DNA of 45,124 nt from Chara braunii (GCA_003427395.1 BFEA01000858.1:185362-230485), one strand, 5' to 3'; numbered from the stretch's first letter, positions 30,424-44,030 are shown. Notes: generated from the letters alone by a model not told the origin. Made by a program: numbers and translations.

Positions 30424-33400
30424 CCTTAATGACCCAGTCAAACCCTCAATCAAAACAATCCTCCATCCTGCGTTTCCCAGATACAATTCCTTTCAGCAAT
30501 CTGATTTCATACAACAAATAAAGCTGAAACTAAGATTGTTCAAACATTGCTTTACTTTATCTGGTTCAAGTCCTGAAAGTCAAACAAAAGTAAAAGTAGG
30601 GTTGCACACCATATACTCAGTCAAACATGCAATGGGTAGTACAGATAGGGGCTATAGTCTCGGGTTATAGAGGGAAAGACAATGGTTACCTGTCAGTTCC
30701 CTGCCTCCAGAACTCCTCCTGAGTTTCGGCAGAGCGCCCGCAATCGGTGGGATGACTCCCCACAGTCTTGCTGCGGTCCTACGGGTTGCAATCCCGCCTG
30801 CCGCCTTCCTCTCGTAACAAGATTAGACTAAGAGTAAGAAGGATAGAGAGAGAGATCTCAGATGCTCGAGATACAAGAGGGGGACAACTCAACTCTCAGG
30901 AGAGGGCCTTGATACCTTCATTCGCCTCAGGGCCCCACAATGATGGCCAAATAGTATCAGCTCGGCTTCTGAAGTCAAACTGCCGAAATCAATCCCCTGA
31001 AAACCTCCAAAATCGCAGCACTAACCCCCTATATGTCCAGCCTGATCACCCCTCCAAGTCCCAACATCTCTCCTCAGCCCGCTCGCAGTCGCACAACAGC
31101 CTATAACAGCTCATAGCGCAGCAGCAGTACACAGTCGTGACCAACAACAACAACAGCAGTTGCCGGAAGCCGTAGTTCGTGCGCCGCCAACATCAACTCT
31201 CATTAGTAGGTCATGCACAGTCACTCAGCAGTCGCAACTGTGCACAGTCGAAAACAGCAACAACCGTTCATGCCTGGCCAACGAACATAGCAACAGTATG
31301 CAGTGGCGGTTAATGGCAACAGTAACAGTTAGTAGCAACCGTCTGTCATAGCCCGCAGTCAATGCGCCGTCAACAACCGCCCGTGCACCGTCAAGAGATC
31401 CAACACCAACAAGCCGGTCANACCTTACTGCGAACTCAGCGACCCTGCGCAGCTACGGGACACCGCAGGAATACGTAATGTGAAGCACAAACAAACCGAT
31501 GTTGGGCTCTTGATATCTTCAATGCTCAAGGTGGGCAGCACGTGGGTCAAGACTCCGTTTCGCAGACCACCGTCCCACGACACAGTCTGTGGTTCCCTTT
31601 AGGCAAGGCAGGAGCGTGCCTGAAAAACCGGTTTTGGGCAAGAGTACACAAGGACACGAAACAACAGGACCTGCCAAGTTAATACAGATAAGCAGACCGT
31701 CNTCGTGATCATGTATGTATCCTCACCTTCCCCCTCTCATCTNCCCTGCTCTCTCGGCTACCCTTCTCGCGCGACCCGTTGTTCCTCGCTTGGCTGGCTG
31801 TTTGGAAAAGAAATGGCCTGTCGGGCTCGAACTCACACCTGCAGTCTCCCAGTCTTATACATACATCAACCTAGCAGCCCAAATCTTGGCAACGCCGTCA
31901 TACTGGCATCGACAACAGTATCTTGAATGCATGAAGGTGTCCACCTTGCAGACTGTCCCCAAGATCAGGTACGTGCCCTCACTCCAATATCTGGACCTTT
32001 TCCCCTTTCTGCTCCTCGCCTCTCTCTCTCTGTATGCATTGACACTCTCCTTCTAGCGAACCCAGTCGGTCTCTGGGCTAGGTGAACGCCTCCACCCAGT
32101 GTGCGCGGCTGTAATCACGGCAACGAGCCGAGAAACCCTGCCTACCTGCCAAAAGTATGGAACGAGTGTGAATCTCCTGCTACGACTTGGGCCGGATACA
32201 CTTGAGGATTGATTTACGTTGTGCGAGTGAGTTCCCCTCCCTTGACAAATTGGATGGGCGAGATCGAAATGAAGCTCTCGTTCGAACACAACTAGGTGCG
32301 CGAAAATTTCAAGCGCACACATGAGAAGATGAGAGGGAGCCTTCCATCGCTAGGCCAAGCTACGTACTGGGTAACAGGTAAGTCTGTTATCTTCGTCGTC
32401 AGCCCACAACATCCCCCACAACAACGGTTGGCTGAAATCGAGTGTACCTTCTGCTAAAACGTGGCCAGGTGCACCAGCCCGTCGCCAACCCCTGTCGCGT
32501 TTGCGCAACTTCTATACTCACTAGCTCTAATCCCACTTCATTACTCTTAGATCCAACAACACCATTGGAATCGCCCTTCTAAAAAATGCCTATCCCGTCT
32601 TCTACCCCGCCCGGTTATATCCAGAAACGGATGAGGTACGAGTTAGCTTTCCCGCCATACCTCTATTTCCCGACATTTCAACGCACCNCCTATCTCTACT
32701 AACTCTAGTTCTACTAATCTTACACCAAAAGTAACTCCACTAATCAACTCGCCCGACTTTAAAACCACGGATTCGACTTTTATCCCGCCGAAATCCGTTC
32801 GGAATCGTGAAAGATACGTGTTTCCCACGTTACTCCTTTTTTGCCTCCACCATCGCCCACGCACTAACTTTCTTCCTAACCTCCCGTTACGGACCTCCAC
32901 TCACCGTTCCGACTCTACCATCGGAGTCGCCCGGCCTCAGAATCCCAAAAACGCTTCTTTCCCTGCCCGATTCCATGGAGGAACGAGCATTCCACAGTTC
33001 TCTTCCCCTTCACCATTGCTATTCCCACAACCCCCGCGCACAGTCTTCTTCTCTACCCTCCTACTCTACCACTCTACCACTAAAACTAACACCACTAACG
33101 TATTCGCCTTAAGGCTGAACCCCAAGTTTGCTTCCTCCCCCGCCCATTTCCATCAAGGATTGGGCGGGTTTCGTGTTTTTTCATTCCCTCCTACCTATGC
33201 TCCCTTCGCCATAGCCCGCTGGTTATCTGCACGCACCCTATGCGCCTTCTCGTCTAGATTCATACCTGCCTAACCTTCATCCCCGTTTTGATCGGTCGGA
33301 ATCCCGACCCAGTTCGTACAACCTTTGGCATCCGAAGGCGAGCAGGTAAGGTTATCTTCTCCCCTGATACCTTATTTCTCCCCTCTCCTTAGTGTAGCTG

Positions 33401-34454
33401 GGCAACGATCCGGGCCGGGTTTAGCCATTCCCCTTCGCTGCCCCTCCCCAGTGCCCGTCGCCCCGCTAGCGCCAGCCGCTGTAGCTCAGCGCTGCCTTCC
33501 TAGTACTACTGCCCGCTGCTCGCTGCTGCTAACGCAGCGGCTGCCGTTTGCTTTGCCTTACCCGCTCCGCTATCCTCCTGCATCTCTCTGCTGCTGTCCG
33601 TCGCTGTCTGGCCAGCCCCTCCTCCCGCAGCGACCGATATCGGCCCAGCCTCCAGCCATCCTGAGGGAGACCTCGGAGGGAACCATCTGTTGTGGTCCGA
33701 TTAGCCTTTCGCCCCTATGCCCGGTCGGACGAACGATTCGCACTAGTATCGTTGCGCGCCCCCTCCTAAGGTCCGCCGTCCGTTTTATACGCCAGCACAA
33801 CCCCGGTCTCCACCCCAGCTTTCAAGTCCGCTCGGCTCAGACGGACCCTGTTACCTTTTCGGGCCTCCAAAGGCACGCTCACACTCAAACCTCTCACAGC
33901 AGGTAGTGGGTGGCGGACTGCGTGCCCCCGCAGAGGGTTCCCGCCACTAAGGTTTCTTCCGCCTCGTGGGCTAATCACCCACCGATTCGCATGCACATTG
34001 AACTCCCCGGCCTGTGGTGTTTTAAGACGGGCATAGTAAAGGAATTCCATCGGCATCCCGATCATGCAAAAATCCGGACAGGCCCACCAAAATAAAAGAA
34101 AAAGCGTGCTGCTAGGTGAAGCAAGTCCGGACATTGGTCTCAAACTCGATCACCGAGCTAAATACTTCAAAACACAATAAAAGCAAAATAGAGGTAAAAA
34201 TGAGCGTTGCACGTTCCGCTGGCCCGCGACGCGGCGCACACCCAGGCTTTGGTGGGCCACACCGCGCCGTCGACACTCAACACCCACCAAAGTTCCCACA
34301 ATCAAACACGCGGAATTTTGGTCCATGTTTCTATTCCTCGCATACTCCACTTACCGCATAAAGTCGCACTGTCGCTGTTGACGCCGTCCTTCCTGCACAC
34401 GCACTTGTCTCGGTCAAACGTATCAGTCAACAAGAAAAATATCCTTTAATCGTA

Positions 34455-34459
34455 AAATA

Positions 34460-34509
<50 letters not shown>
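34455..34509. repeat. (AAT)n microsatellite
   Basis: About 17 AAT units inside the 3' LTR of the minus element, absent from the corresponding place in the plus element (about 15830), so it expanded after the copies split. Confidence 0.97.
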
Positions 34510-34511
<2 letters not shown>

Positions 34512-34711
34512 CAAGGCAACCGGCATCCGCGCCGGCTTTATAATCATCAACAGGGGAAAGAAATCACGTGCGCCTTAAAACCGCGCGCCCACGCATTCTC
34601 TATTCTAATCAACCTTCAGCAAACGTAAACCACTGACGCAGCCGCGCCTCGCGCATTGTACTCAAACTTCAAGCCAATCTAATTTCTGTCATCTGCAAAA
34701 AAACAGGGCGG

Positions 34712-34729
34712 ATACCCTTGTAAGGGTAT
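34712..34729 (-). promoter_or_regulatory. 5'-terminal LTR hairpin, minus copy
   Basis: ATACCCTT/AAGGGTAT with a 2-base spacer, 11 bases inside the LTR start at 34740; same as 15622-15639. Confidence 0.6.
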
Positions 34730-34740
34730 TCGCGCCGACA

Positions 34741-37380
34741 GCTTACCGGACCACATTAAGCGACGTCCCCGTCGCTTCCCCAAATCAGAAACTATAAAGT
34801 CATCCACACTCCAAATGTTGATGAAAGGAAGGAGCCAAATCCGATTAGCCGACAAACACAGGGTATCAATGCCTCCACAACTATGCCTCCACAACTATAT
34901 GCTGTCAGGTTTCTAACCTGGGTCCTCACTGCCCAGGCATTATGACGCTGACAGCATAAGTTCCAAAGACCTTCCCAATCGTCCTCCCCCCGGTCCTAGA
35001 CAACCTTCGGCCTCTCGTTGGGTGTCCCTAGTCCTGGCTAAAACTAGGGACGCGGGCCTTAACCGAGACCTTTGAAGGCACTCCGGCCTTCCTTCTCAAA
35101 AGTTTCTCGCCATCAAATATAAATACGTATATATGTATACTTAATATTCACTCAGCTCTTTCTGCAGTCTACTACAGAAAGGCTAGGTCTCCATCTTGGT
35201 CCACCATAGCCTGGCTGATCGGGCCAGGACTACGGCCTACCGCATTGTTATTTTAGCGGCAGTACCCTCGTTGGTTACGCAATGATAGGTTTTCTCCTGA
35301 TAAACATTCAATCAGGATTTCCCAAAAACCTCAACCTTCACTATCCCATGGAGTAATTTCACTGGGGCGGGCAACCCCCCTTAAACTCTTACTCCGCGGT
35401 CCCGCAGCCAGGTTGCGCCGGCTAGCAGCCATCCACTGGGGTTACGCCCTCGTGGCGCTAAACTTCTACGGTCAACTTGGTCTTCCTCAATATGTCCCAA
35501 AAGTAACACAAGTGGTTAAAACGGAGCGTCGCAAAAGATAATCACAGGCCCACTTCGCGATTATGTAAGGGTCCGAAGACATTTACCAGCCCTCCCACAA
35601 AACGGCATGGCATCCTTCGCACGCTCACAAACAAAATCACCGCTAGGTCCACAAGGTCGTGACCCCTAACTTGATCAGAGTCAGCAGCCACCCATCCTGA
35701 GACATTTCTCGCCCTGCACTCATTGCGACCTTCTCAAACATTCCAAGCAAATGTGGCACTTTTCGTCAGACTTTATCACTCATCAGACAACTTACCATGC
35801 CATAAATCAGTTTACTCACCTTTGAAGGTGAGTCTTCCAACAATAAAACCATCCTCTTTTCCGAAAATCCAAGGGGCTCTCATCACAAAACAAAACATCC
35901 CCTCCTCCAAAAATCTGAGGGGGTCTCATCACAACACTCAACCTCCCCTTCTCCAAAAATCAAGGGGGTTAGATTATAGAACAAAACATCACTGAGAGAC
36001 CGTTTTATGGGTCCTCGTCACAACTTAAGCAATCAACAATCGGCATGGTGAAGCATTAGAGTCTCAATGACTCGTAAATCCCTCAGTATTCTCACATATC
36101 TTCACAAAAGAACAAACAAACTGCTCGTCCTCTCCTTATACCCGGCCCCGTCACCCGTCTAAAGGCAAACCGTGACCGCACGAGTATATCGAAGTGTAGA
36201 CAGTTCACTTACATTCGCACAATCCAATACACATGAGATGTATCCCACACATCTCTTACACAAAATCATCATTCATCAGGATAAAATCACATATGCGAGC
36301 GTGATAGTGATCGTCATATACAAGGGACAGTTTGAGAACTCTCTACTCAATATACCCTCAGACGTAGGACATCCTACCTAAAGAATCATAGCAAAAGGTA
36401 GTCTTGACTTATATATATACACCCAGGGTTGAACAATCTCAACTCAAACTGTCACTAATATCGCGCAAATGTTATGATCTCTCTGACCAGGGCTAAACTC
36501 AAACGGTGTCAATCACAAAACAACCGTATCCCTCGACTTAGAGGAATCCAAGCAAGCTCAAGACATACCTAATACCCAGAGGCGAAAACGAAACACACTA
36601 GGCCTCAAACTTATGGCTACCTCGAATCAAACTGCTATACGTGTTTTTTTTCATATATACAAGCATATAAGCGAATATAATCCTGCAACTCAGGACAATA
36701 TCCCTAAAAATACATATGTATAAAAATTGGGCAAGCACCACAATCAAGAAGTGAATCAAAGTCTCTAGTAAGATCACACTCTCATGTGACCTCTCAATGC
36801 ACTCAAGACTGTATTCTAAGATCGCTTGCTCAACAAAATCTTTCCATCAGCAACCTGTACATGTACGAAACTCATTCTCGTATTTGAATCATGCTCTACC
36901 CATTCTACTCTTGAGTAGACATAAGAGTTTTTGATGTGATTCTCCAATTCGACCTGAAACCCTTTATGATACAACATATACACACAATACTCTAAATACT
37001 TGCACACACATTTTCTAATTACTCGGTATATAGTCAGGGTCTCGCTGACTAAAACATGGAGTTAGGATCACACAATCACTTAGCCTGCTGCCATAAATCC
37101 TATGTCTATGTATATATGACTGGACTTTATTAAGAGCGGTCCAAATGATCTAAGGTCAATTTATGGCTGAAAGCTTCTCAAGCCTAGTGGTTAAGGCTAG
37201 TCTCCTTCTTTCACTGTTGTACACTACCCGGCCTTATCCCTTTACCGCCATTCGTGTCGTCCATACACCAACATTCGAAATTTTAGTCACCCTGCTCTAC
37301 CTTTAGGGGTACTAAACAATACACAATTTACATAGACAGCTCTCAATGTTGGCAATAGGCAGACTGTAATTATTGCTGCA
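34741..37380 (-). other. Unique part of the internal region, no coding function seen
   Basis: Sits where the plus element has gag and would have pol. Frames are short and none carries a recognisable motif. Notable content is a three-unit ~47-bp repeat (35850-35990) and AT-rich stretches. The bases just before the LTR start at 34740 are not clearly purine-rich, so a polypurine tract is not evident there; a G-rich stretch (GGGGAAGCGACGGGGA on the minus strand) is about 25 bases away. Confidence 0.6.
35850..35990 (-). repeat. Three ~47-bp tandem repeats, purine-rich on the minus strand
   Basis: Units share TCCAAAAATC...GGGGG and CTCATCACAA blocks on the plus strand; the minus strand gives runs such as GGAGGAGGGGATG. 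Position upstream of the 3' LTR makes them candidates for alternative plus-strand priming tracts, but this is speculation. Confidence 0.7.
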
Positions 37381-40300
37381 AACATCATTGACCCCCACCC
37401 CTTGTATTACGTAGTAAGACGGCCATAAACGAGCCCACGGGAGAAGCATTTAGCAGAATATGAAGATATTTCCTATCGTTCTGCCACTGCACAAATTTCA
37501 TCCCAATCTTGAGCTCTCTCATCAGGGTCATGGGATCTAGCTTAAGCGTCAACCATGTTGATTATATTTCTGAACCTATGACTAGGGGGGTCAAAATCTT
37601 TGGTCTAAGTATAGGTCATAGATCATTTCACATGTATAACGCCCATATCCCCTTTCTCGCGCTTCCAATGAGGCCTCAACCGCTGCCACTACCTTAACCT
37701 CTACATGGGCTCCACCTGCTCTTCTCCCTCACGGACCCTGTCTCTCGCCCATTTTGCTGCAGCTGCTTCAGCTACCCTCAGGGGTCTCGTAAGCAGACTC
37801 CCATGCCCCAATGCCAACTCAATCCCATGTCTGACCCAGAATGATGGCGGAGCGTATAGAGTCACCCTCACAATCGCGCAATCCTGATTGTCATCGAAAC
37901 CAGACTCGATTCAGACGAAGATACCCATATTCATTTGTACGCCCCACCAAGAGGAAATATATTCCCCCTCTTTAACCCATCTTGGCAAGGACATCTCGAG
38001 TCCGCCTTCCCTTTCAGCTGGCAAGGTCATATTGGGATTTTTCCTAGCGTAAGGCATCACGAGTTGCCTTAGCTCTGTCTGGGTTCTGTCCATCACAGAC
38101 AAGCGTCCAGCATATGCCTTCTGTTACCATGCTGACAATCGCATTCTACGACCTCAACTGCTGAAGCTTTAATCTTAAATCACCTTTCACTAAAATTTGT
38201 CCCTTCCAGCGTCTGCGACCGTCCCACTTAGAGAAACTCATGATAATATATTATGATAATCGTTCAGTCACAGGTATCGAAAATATTTTATAATAATAAT
38301 ATCTCATGAAAAAAAATGATATATCATCTTAGTAGTTGACAACAACAATACTCATAAAAATCAAACACCTCGCACTCAGACTAGTTTGTTACCAAAAACA
38401 TATACAACCACCTCGTAAGGATAAACTTATATCAACAAGTATACCATATAATGAATAGGCCATAACAAAGGATGAAATTGCCAACCAACAACATTCTCAT
38501 ACATAATAACAGCCAACGCATCGTACTTTACTCCTCAGCTTTGACAGAAGTATAATGTGGCGAGGGGCAGTGTAATCCCTTTTTAGAATGGATAGCATCT
38601 CAAACCCTCGAGCCCCGCTCAAGGAGTAAGCCTCACTGCTGCTCCCTCCGATTCTAGCATTCGTCCCTCGCAGGCCTCTGCCAACAAGGTAAACAACCTC
38701 ACCATACACGCTTCGGGGTGCCCCGTCCTGTGCCGGTGAACCCACTTGTCATAAAGAAAGTTGGGGATTCACCCCTTACTTTCCTGTGGCATGTAGTAGT
38801 TGCTTCCCTCATAGACCAAAGCCTAACAAGTTCCAAACACTTTTCTCATTTTCAGTAGTACTGTAGTTGTTTTATTACAGATACAACAACAACACTCCAT
38901 TATGGACCAGAAATATAGTTCCGGCGTGGGTCTCACTACTAATTACAAGACAATCTATAACTTCTTCAAAGTCATCTTTCAGGGGAACAATAACATAGGA
39001 TTGCAACCTTCCTTAGGGCAGACCTTACACATCGACCACTCCATGAGACAATATCTTATCCCAAGGAAGCGGTCACTCCATTCACCTCTGAACCCGCATC
39101 AGACGTGGATTCTGTGCAATATCTCTACCCCTCTTTTGAAGGGCAATGCAAACATATAACTTCATCAGTCAGTCATAAATCGATATTTGGGCTTGAAACA
39201 CTCATATAAATCCTTGCAGAATAATAGGTTCAACCCGTACTTCAGATAAACTACCTATGTGAATATCATCAAAAAGGACGATCATCAAGTAAAACGACAT
39301 CAAACATATAGCCTCACATAGATAAACACAACCAGACTTAATCACAACAAAATCTGGAATGTATAACTAGAATTAACATATAATTAAAAAAAAAACTCAT
39401 AAGAAAAATAGTCTCAAGTCCTTAGTTCAAACTCCATATAGATTCAAGAGGATGGTCCAAACCTGAAAAGGTACAAGTGAAGGTTTAACATTACCTACAT
39501 CCCATCGTCCTAGCGAAAGCAAACGGGATGACCTAATTGTTAACCCCTTTTCTGCCACTCTTACTGCCTCTAGGGTCAGATACCACTTTTATAAGGAAGA
39601 TGTCATACAAATCTCTTATCTTCCATTATTATACAAATTGGTCAATCACTTAGAGTCCAGACTCAAACATCTCAGTCCATACTCATAAAAGCTTTCAGCT
39701 TCCCTTAACCCATCTCTCCTCAAAGTGATGAGACGACTCCTAACCTGACACTTAGGAGAGGAACTATGTTTTCAACCCCTGGCAGAAGAATATTGCCTCA
39801 CTCATTCTTAGCTTCATTCTGATACAGCCGTATTACAGTGTTTTCCCAAGCACTCAGATGACTCTTATGGTAGTCAAAAAAGGTACGTCATAAAGCTAAC
39901 TCTCACAATAGTGATGCTTAACCTTAGCCACGTCAAGCACGCAAAGCATCGTTCCAATCTGTCGGTCATCTGATCAAAAGCGTTATCAATTCTAGTTATC
40001 GTTACGCCAGTCAGGGTTTGTGAACACATAATCAAAACACTTATCACTCTCGAGCCACTCATACCGTGTCAATCAAAAACCCAGTCGTCTCGATCAAACC
40101 CAAATCACGCAATCAACCCTCACTTCATGCCTTATCCAACATCGTTTGTAACCAACCGTTCCGTCTAAACCCCTCAATAAAGCAGAAGCGGTCATCTCAC
40201 CTGAGTCATCATCCAGCCTCAAACCTAGGCTCGATCTTTAAGGACTTCTTAGTCTTGCAACACCTCCAACGATAATCATAATATTAACAAATCGCTCATA

Positions 40301-40389
40301 CAATCTAACAAAAACTTCTTATTTGCCTATTATCTCACTTTTAATACCCGGATGTCGTTTCACCAGGGACAACGGTAGGCAACCGTCAT
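37381..40389 (-). other. Leader region of the minus-strand element
   Basis: Inverted homologue of 23370-26460 of the plus element, with clear blocks at 37860-38100, 38620-38770, 39060-39120 and 39420-39610. It contains the conserved ORF tract at 38102-37440 (RTQTELRQLVMPYAR, GEYISSWWGVQM, then stops). Otherwise no gene. Confidence 0.75.
37440..38102 (-). pseudogene. Conserved leader ORF tract, minus-element copy
   Basis: Homologue of 25620-26361. A 63-codon open piece (38102-37911) reads MSVMDRTQTELRQLVMPYAR to NMGIFV. It lacks two stops present in the plus copy (Trp codons instead) but has its own stop after NMGIFV. Beyond it SFWVRHGIELALGHGS and ERGYGRYTCEMIYDLYLD are preserved. Comparison of the two copies shows that the common ancestor probably had a longer open frame. 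Function unknown. Confidence 0.45.
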
Positions 40390-40407
40390 CCCCGACAACG
40401 GCGCCAC
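40390..40407 (-). other. Primer binding site, tRNA-Asp type, minus element
   Basis: Minus strand reads TGGCGCCGTTGTCGGGGA, two bases after the LTR end at 40410. One mismatch (T for C) to the complement of plant tRNA-Asp. Confidence 0.9.
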
Positions 40408-42194
40408 CTGTTGCGCGCATCGGTCTGGCAACTCACCAGGACAGCACGGGACCCTCCCGGCCACGTCACGCAGGAGTTGGTTTAAATCCTTCGTCGTGAA
40501 TATACATGGAGCTTCCACAAAACCGCTCCGGCCGAGTGCGCCAGCCATACCTCTCGCGAGCCCCTACGACAGGATAGGGCCTACGCGAGGCATGACTTAC
40601 CTCCACCTTGCGGGAGTTGTCACCTCCCTTCGATGGGCGTATTCCCGCCGAGCTACCAGTCCACAATACGAAAGCTAATCAATTGCAATCGCAGAGGTGG
40701 ACCAGCCGAGGGCGTTTCTCGTTCGCTGTAGCGTAGGGGGTACGCGCGGTAATATGCCTATCGGACCTGCACGCGAAGCGACATCTTGGGGGGCAGAGGT
40801 CCCAAGCGCGGCTCGTCGTCGGTCAACTAGGACGCATCCCACACACCACGTGCACACCACTTTACGAACACAAAAATAAAACACACACACGCACACATAC
40901 GAAACGACACAGCACAAACAACGCGACAACGTTCCTAGCCCCTCGGTAGCCAACCCATAACTTTCCAATGCGGAAATCGAATAGGCGTCGCGTGCGAGAC
41001 TTAGTATAAAACCGCGCAGACGCAGGGCTAACTCATATCGACTCGCAATGCAAGCGTACGCAAGCGGTCGCAATGATGGCGTACCATGTAGTACCCATAC
41101 TCATGCGGTCCTCATAAATCTCGAGGGTCGACACTCAAGTGTTGGCTGACACACGCCTTGAGGATTAATCTTTCGACATAGGGCAACCGCCAAGTGCGGT
41201 TGAAGACCACACACCTTCTTCTGCACTCTATGCAGAGCGGGTGGTACAGAGGTCCATACCTGTGGTGGCAGTCGTTTCTTACTGCCCTGGAGATGAGCCC
41301 CACTCCAGGCTTGGACATAAGTCAAGAGGTTTGACTTTGACGGCTGCCACGGACTACAACGTCCAACTATAAAATCTCTAAGAGCAAACGATAAACGGGG
41401 ATCTCCCTTTTCTCTCAAACAGATAATCTGTTTAACCCTTACGCGAGCTCACAATAGGCCGCACGAAACACTCAAGTCATATATATACACATATATACAG
41501 AGGGTTATTAATATAAGACGATCACTTCTCACGGTTACAGTGGGACTCCTCTCAGTCATATATATATGTATGTGAGCGCAGACAGTCAAATCCCAAGTCC
41601 GGATCACCAAGCATACATGCAATCACATCAAAGATTCAACCAGAAAGTCCATGCACTACACGGGGTCAACTTCAACCATTCTCTGCTCTCATACCCTTTG
41701 CTTTAACCATGCGAACCTCAACCTCAGCGCAACCTCCCCATAATAAAAATACCCAGTATCTTTGTTAAATGACCATTCAATAAAATCCGGGTAAAAACAC
41801 AACAAAAAAGATAAACCACGGAGCTAAAGCCTTTAGGTTGAGTGGCAGGAGTGAATTGGAGTTGAATCGTGAACCGACGAATCAACAACCGGCCTGTTAT
41901 CAGTGATAACAGTAGATTATCCCAAGGGATCAAGCTGAATCTAGTCCAAATCCTGAATCAGATCGATCAAGATGGTCTGTAACACAAGACAGGTCAATGC
42001 CCCGGGCTAAACCTATAAGTCTATAGAGAACAACCTTCATATCACAATCTCATCTAAATCATCCTAGTTAAGTACATCTAAGCCTATCTCTAAGCAAATG
42101 CCCAAAGAAAGGCAAACTCATGATAGAATCTCCCCTATTCAGCGTGGATTACCAGAATTGTCACATGTCAAAATACAACCTAACTCCTCTAAAC

Positions 42195-42745
42195 TAAGAA
42201 AATTTTCGCAGCGCTTCCCGTACGAAATGTGTCTTTCCAGAATTTATATAAGCTCAAATATGAAAAGCAGTAATAATATTTAACTTTGGAAAGTCAAATT
42301 TTGTCTAACTCTCTGAATTAGTAAAAATTTGGGCAGCACTCCTTTTCGAAAGAGAGACTTCTCTGATTTATACTAAACCAGATTTGAACTCAAAAGACAA
42401 TCTTGAGTTTAATTAAGAAAAAATTCAACTAAGTCCTTAGTTCTTCAGAAATTACGGCAGCACTCCTTACAGATAAGTGCTATTCCAAAATTTATACAAA
42501 GCTAAGTTTAAAATTTGAGAATAACTTTGACTTCTCAAAGGCCAATTTTGTCCAACTCCCTGAATTAGTAGAAATTTGGACAGCACTCCCTTTAGAAATG
42601 AGGCTTTCCAAATTTTTACTAGGTCACATATAAAGAAAAGACAAGTCGAACTTTAACAAGTCAAAAATTGACTAACTCCTTTGATTTGTAGAAATTTCGG
42701 CAATGCTTCCCGTAGAGAAAAAATAGCTTACCAAAATTTATACAA
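42195..42745 (-). repeat. Hairpin array B in the 5' LTR
   Basis: Five ~120-bp units homologous to 21018-21554, inverted. Confidence 0.7.
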
Positions 42746-43300
42746 AGCCAAGTATAACAAAAGATCCCAGAAAATGCAAGAATTGACTTAAGTAAAAAAA
42801 AAAACTATCACAGAAAATGCAGGAATTGAAACTAACTCCTATCGCTCTAGCACGTGGCGAGCAACTAAAACAACTACCTATGAAACTGAAATTCAGACCA
42901 AGTAGTAACCTCACTCAGCCACATGCAGGCAAAACTAAGAGGTAAGTACTCTCACAATTTTAAATTCATTTGGACAGACAATAGTTCATAATCTTTCAGT
43001 AACTTAACCCCTTATACCCTGCTTACATAAGGCACAAGGTCAAGCCACTCAAACTTATGAAATGAGCCTAACTTGCCAAAGAGTATATACAAATAGAGGG
43101 CACAATTACTTTTCTCTTCTTCGCGCATATGACTAGGTCATTCCAGTCGCCCTGAACTGTTTAAATAGCCAGGTTATATATAATTGTCTGCACTTAGCAT
43201 TCTAAGGCTGCATATGACTGAGCTAACTTAAGTTCAGCCTGCCCCAACTTACCATCAATTTTATTCTTAGTTATACTCTCTTCAAGTTGTGATAGGCTAT

Positions 43301-44030
43301 AGTCAGACCACCTAAACTTATAGAACAGTCTTATTAGCTCGTGCTTAAAATAGAGTAGTAGTAAATTATAGCCAAGTTATAACCATTGGGTTCCAACATG
43401 TGCGAGGCTTTGAGCCAGACCCCCTGAACTTACAGAAGGGTTTAACTCTCTGCCAATTTTATTTCTCTCTGAATCACCATGTGCGTGGCATTGAGTCAGA
43501 TCCCTTGAACTTACAAGAATGTTAACCCTTTGCCAAGGATAACTTGTTCAGAATAAAAGCAGGAAGAGACTTAGCCACCTCAACTTATAGAACAACTCAG
43601 ACCTCCTCGTTCAGAGAATAAATAAATAGAAAAAATCAAAAATAAGCAAGGCGGCCAAGGCAACTGAACTTACAGAATGCACTTGGTCCCTGAAAAGTCA
43701 TCCACACTCAGCCCTCACAAGCCAGAGCAATCAGGCCACCTAAACTTATAGAACAACTCAGACCTCCTCGTTCAGAGAATAAATAAATAGAAAAAATCAA
43801 AAATAAGCAAGGCGGCCAAGGCAACTGAACTTACAGAATGCACTTGGTCCCTGAAAAGTCATCCACACTCAGCCCTCACAAGCCAGAGCAATCAGGCCAC
43901 CTAAACTTATAGAACAGCCTGACCCTCCATGAGCAATCAGACCCCCGAAACTTATAGGAGGGTCTGACGTTCCATGCAACCCAAAATAAACAAAGCACTG
44001 AACTTCCCCAAACTTATGGGGACTTCCCAG
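43301..44030 (-). repeat. Hairpin array A in the 5' LTR
   Basis: Inverted homologue of 20168-20768, longer because of the 161-bp duplication, which adds two hairpin units. Confidence 0.75.
43590..43911. repeat. 161-bp tandem duplication inside LTR array A
   Basis: 43590-43750 and 43751-43911 are virtually identical, both starting GAACAACTCAGACCTCC. The 3' LTR has one copy with about 60 bp deleted instead. The duplication must therefore postdate insertion, or at least the split of the two LTRs. Confidence 0.95.

Larger units (their letters stand above)
27016..34740 (-). repeat. 3' LTR of the minus-strand element (7725 bp)
   Basis: On the minus strand it begins TGTCGGCGCG at 34740 and ends GCGCGCGACA at 27016. 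Length is within 14 bp of the plus-element LTR. It contains arrays A (29918-30423) and B (about 28815-29358). It has lost about 60 bp in array A relative to the other copies and has single ambiguous bases at 31421, 31702, 31743 and 32688. It carries an (AAT)n tract near its start that the plus copy lacks. The flank at 27011-27015 is not PBS, as expected of a 3' LTR. Confidence 0.7.

Noticed and set aside
33325-33906. 193-codon plus-strand frame rich in Pro, Ser and Arg
   Set aside because: It lies antisense within the 3' LTR, is GC-rich, and has no homologous frame at the same place in the plus-element LTR.
33766-34143. 125-codon sense-strand frame inside the 3' LTR
   Set aside because: No recognisable motif and no matching open frame in the plus-element LTR, so it is more likely chance in GC-rich DNA.
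36816-37007. 63-codon minus-strand frame in the internal region
   Set aside because: Short, without motif, and without a counterpart in the plus element.
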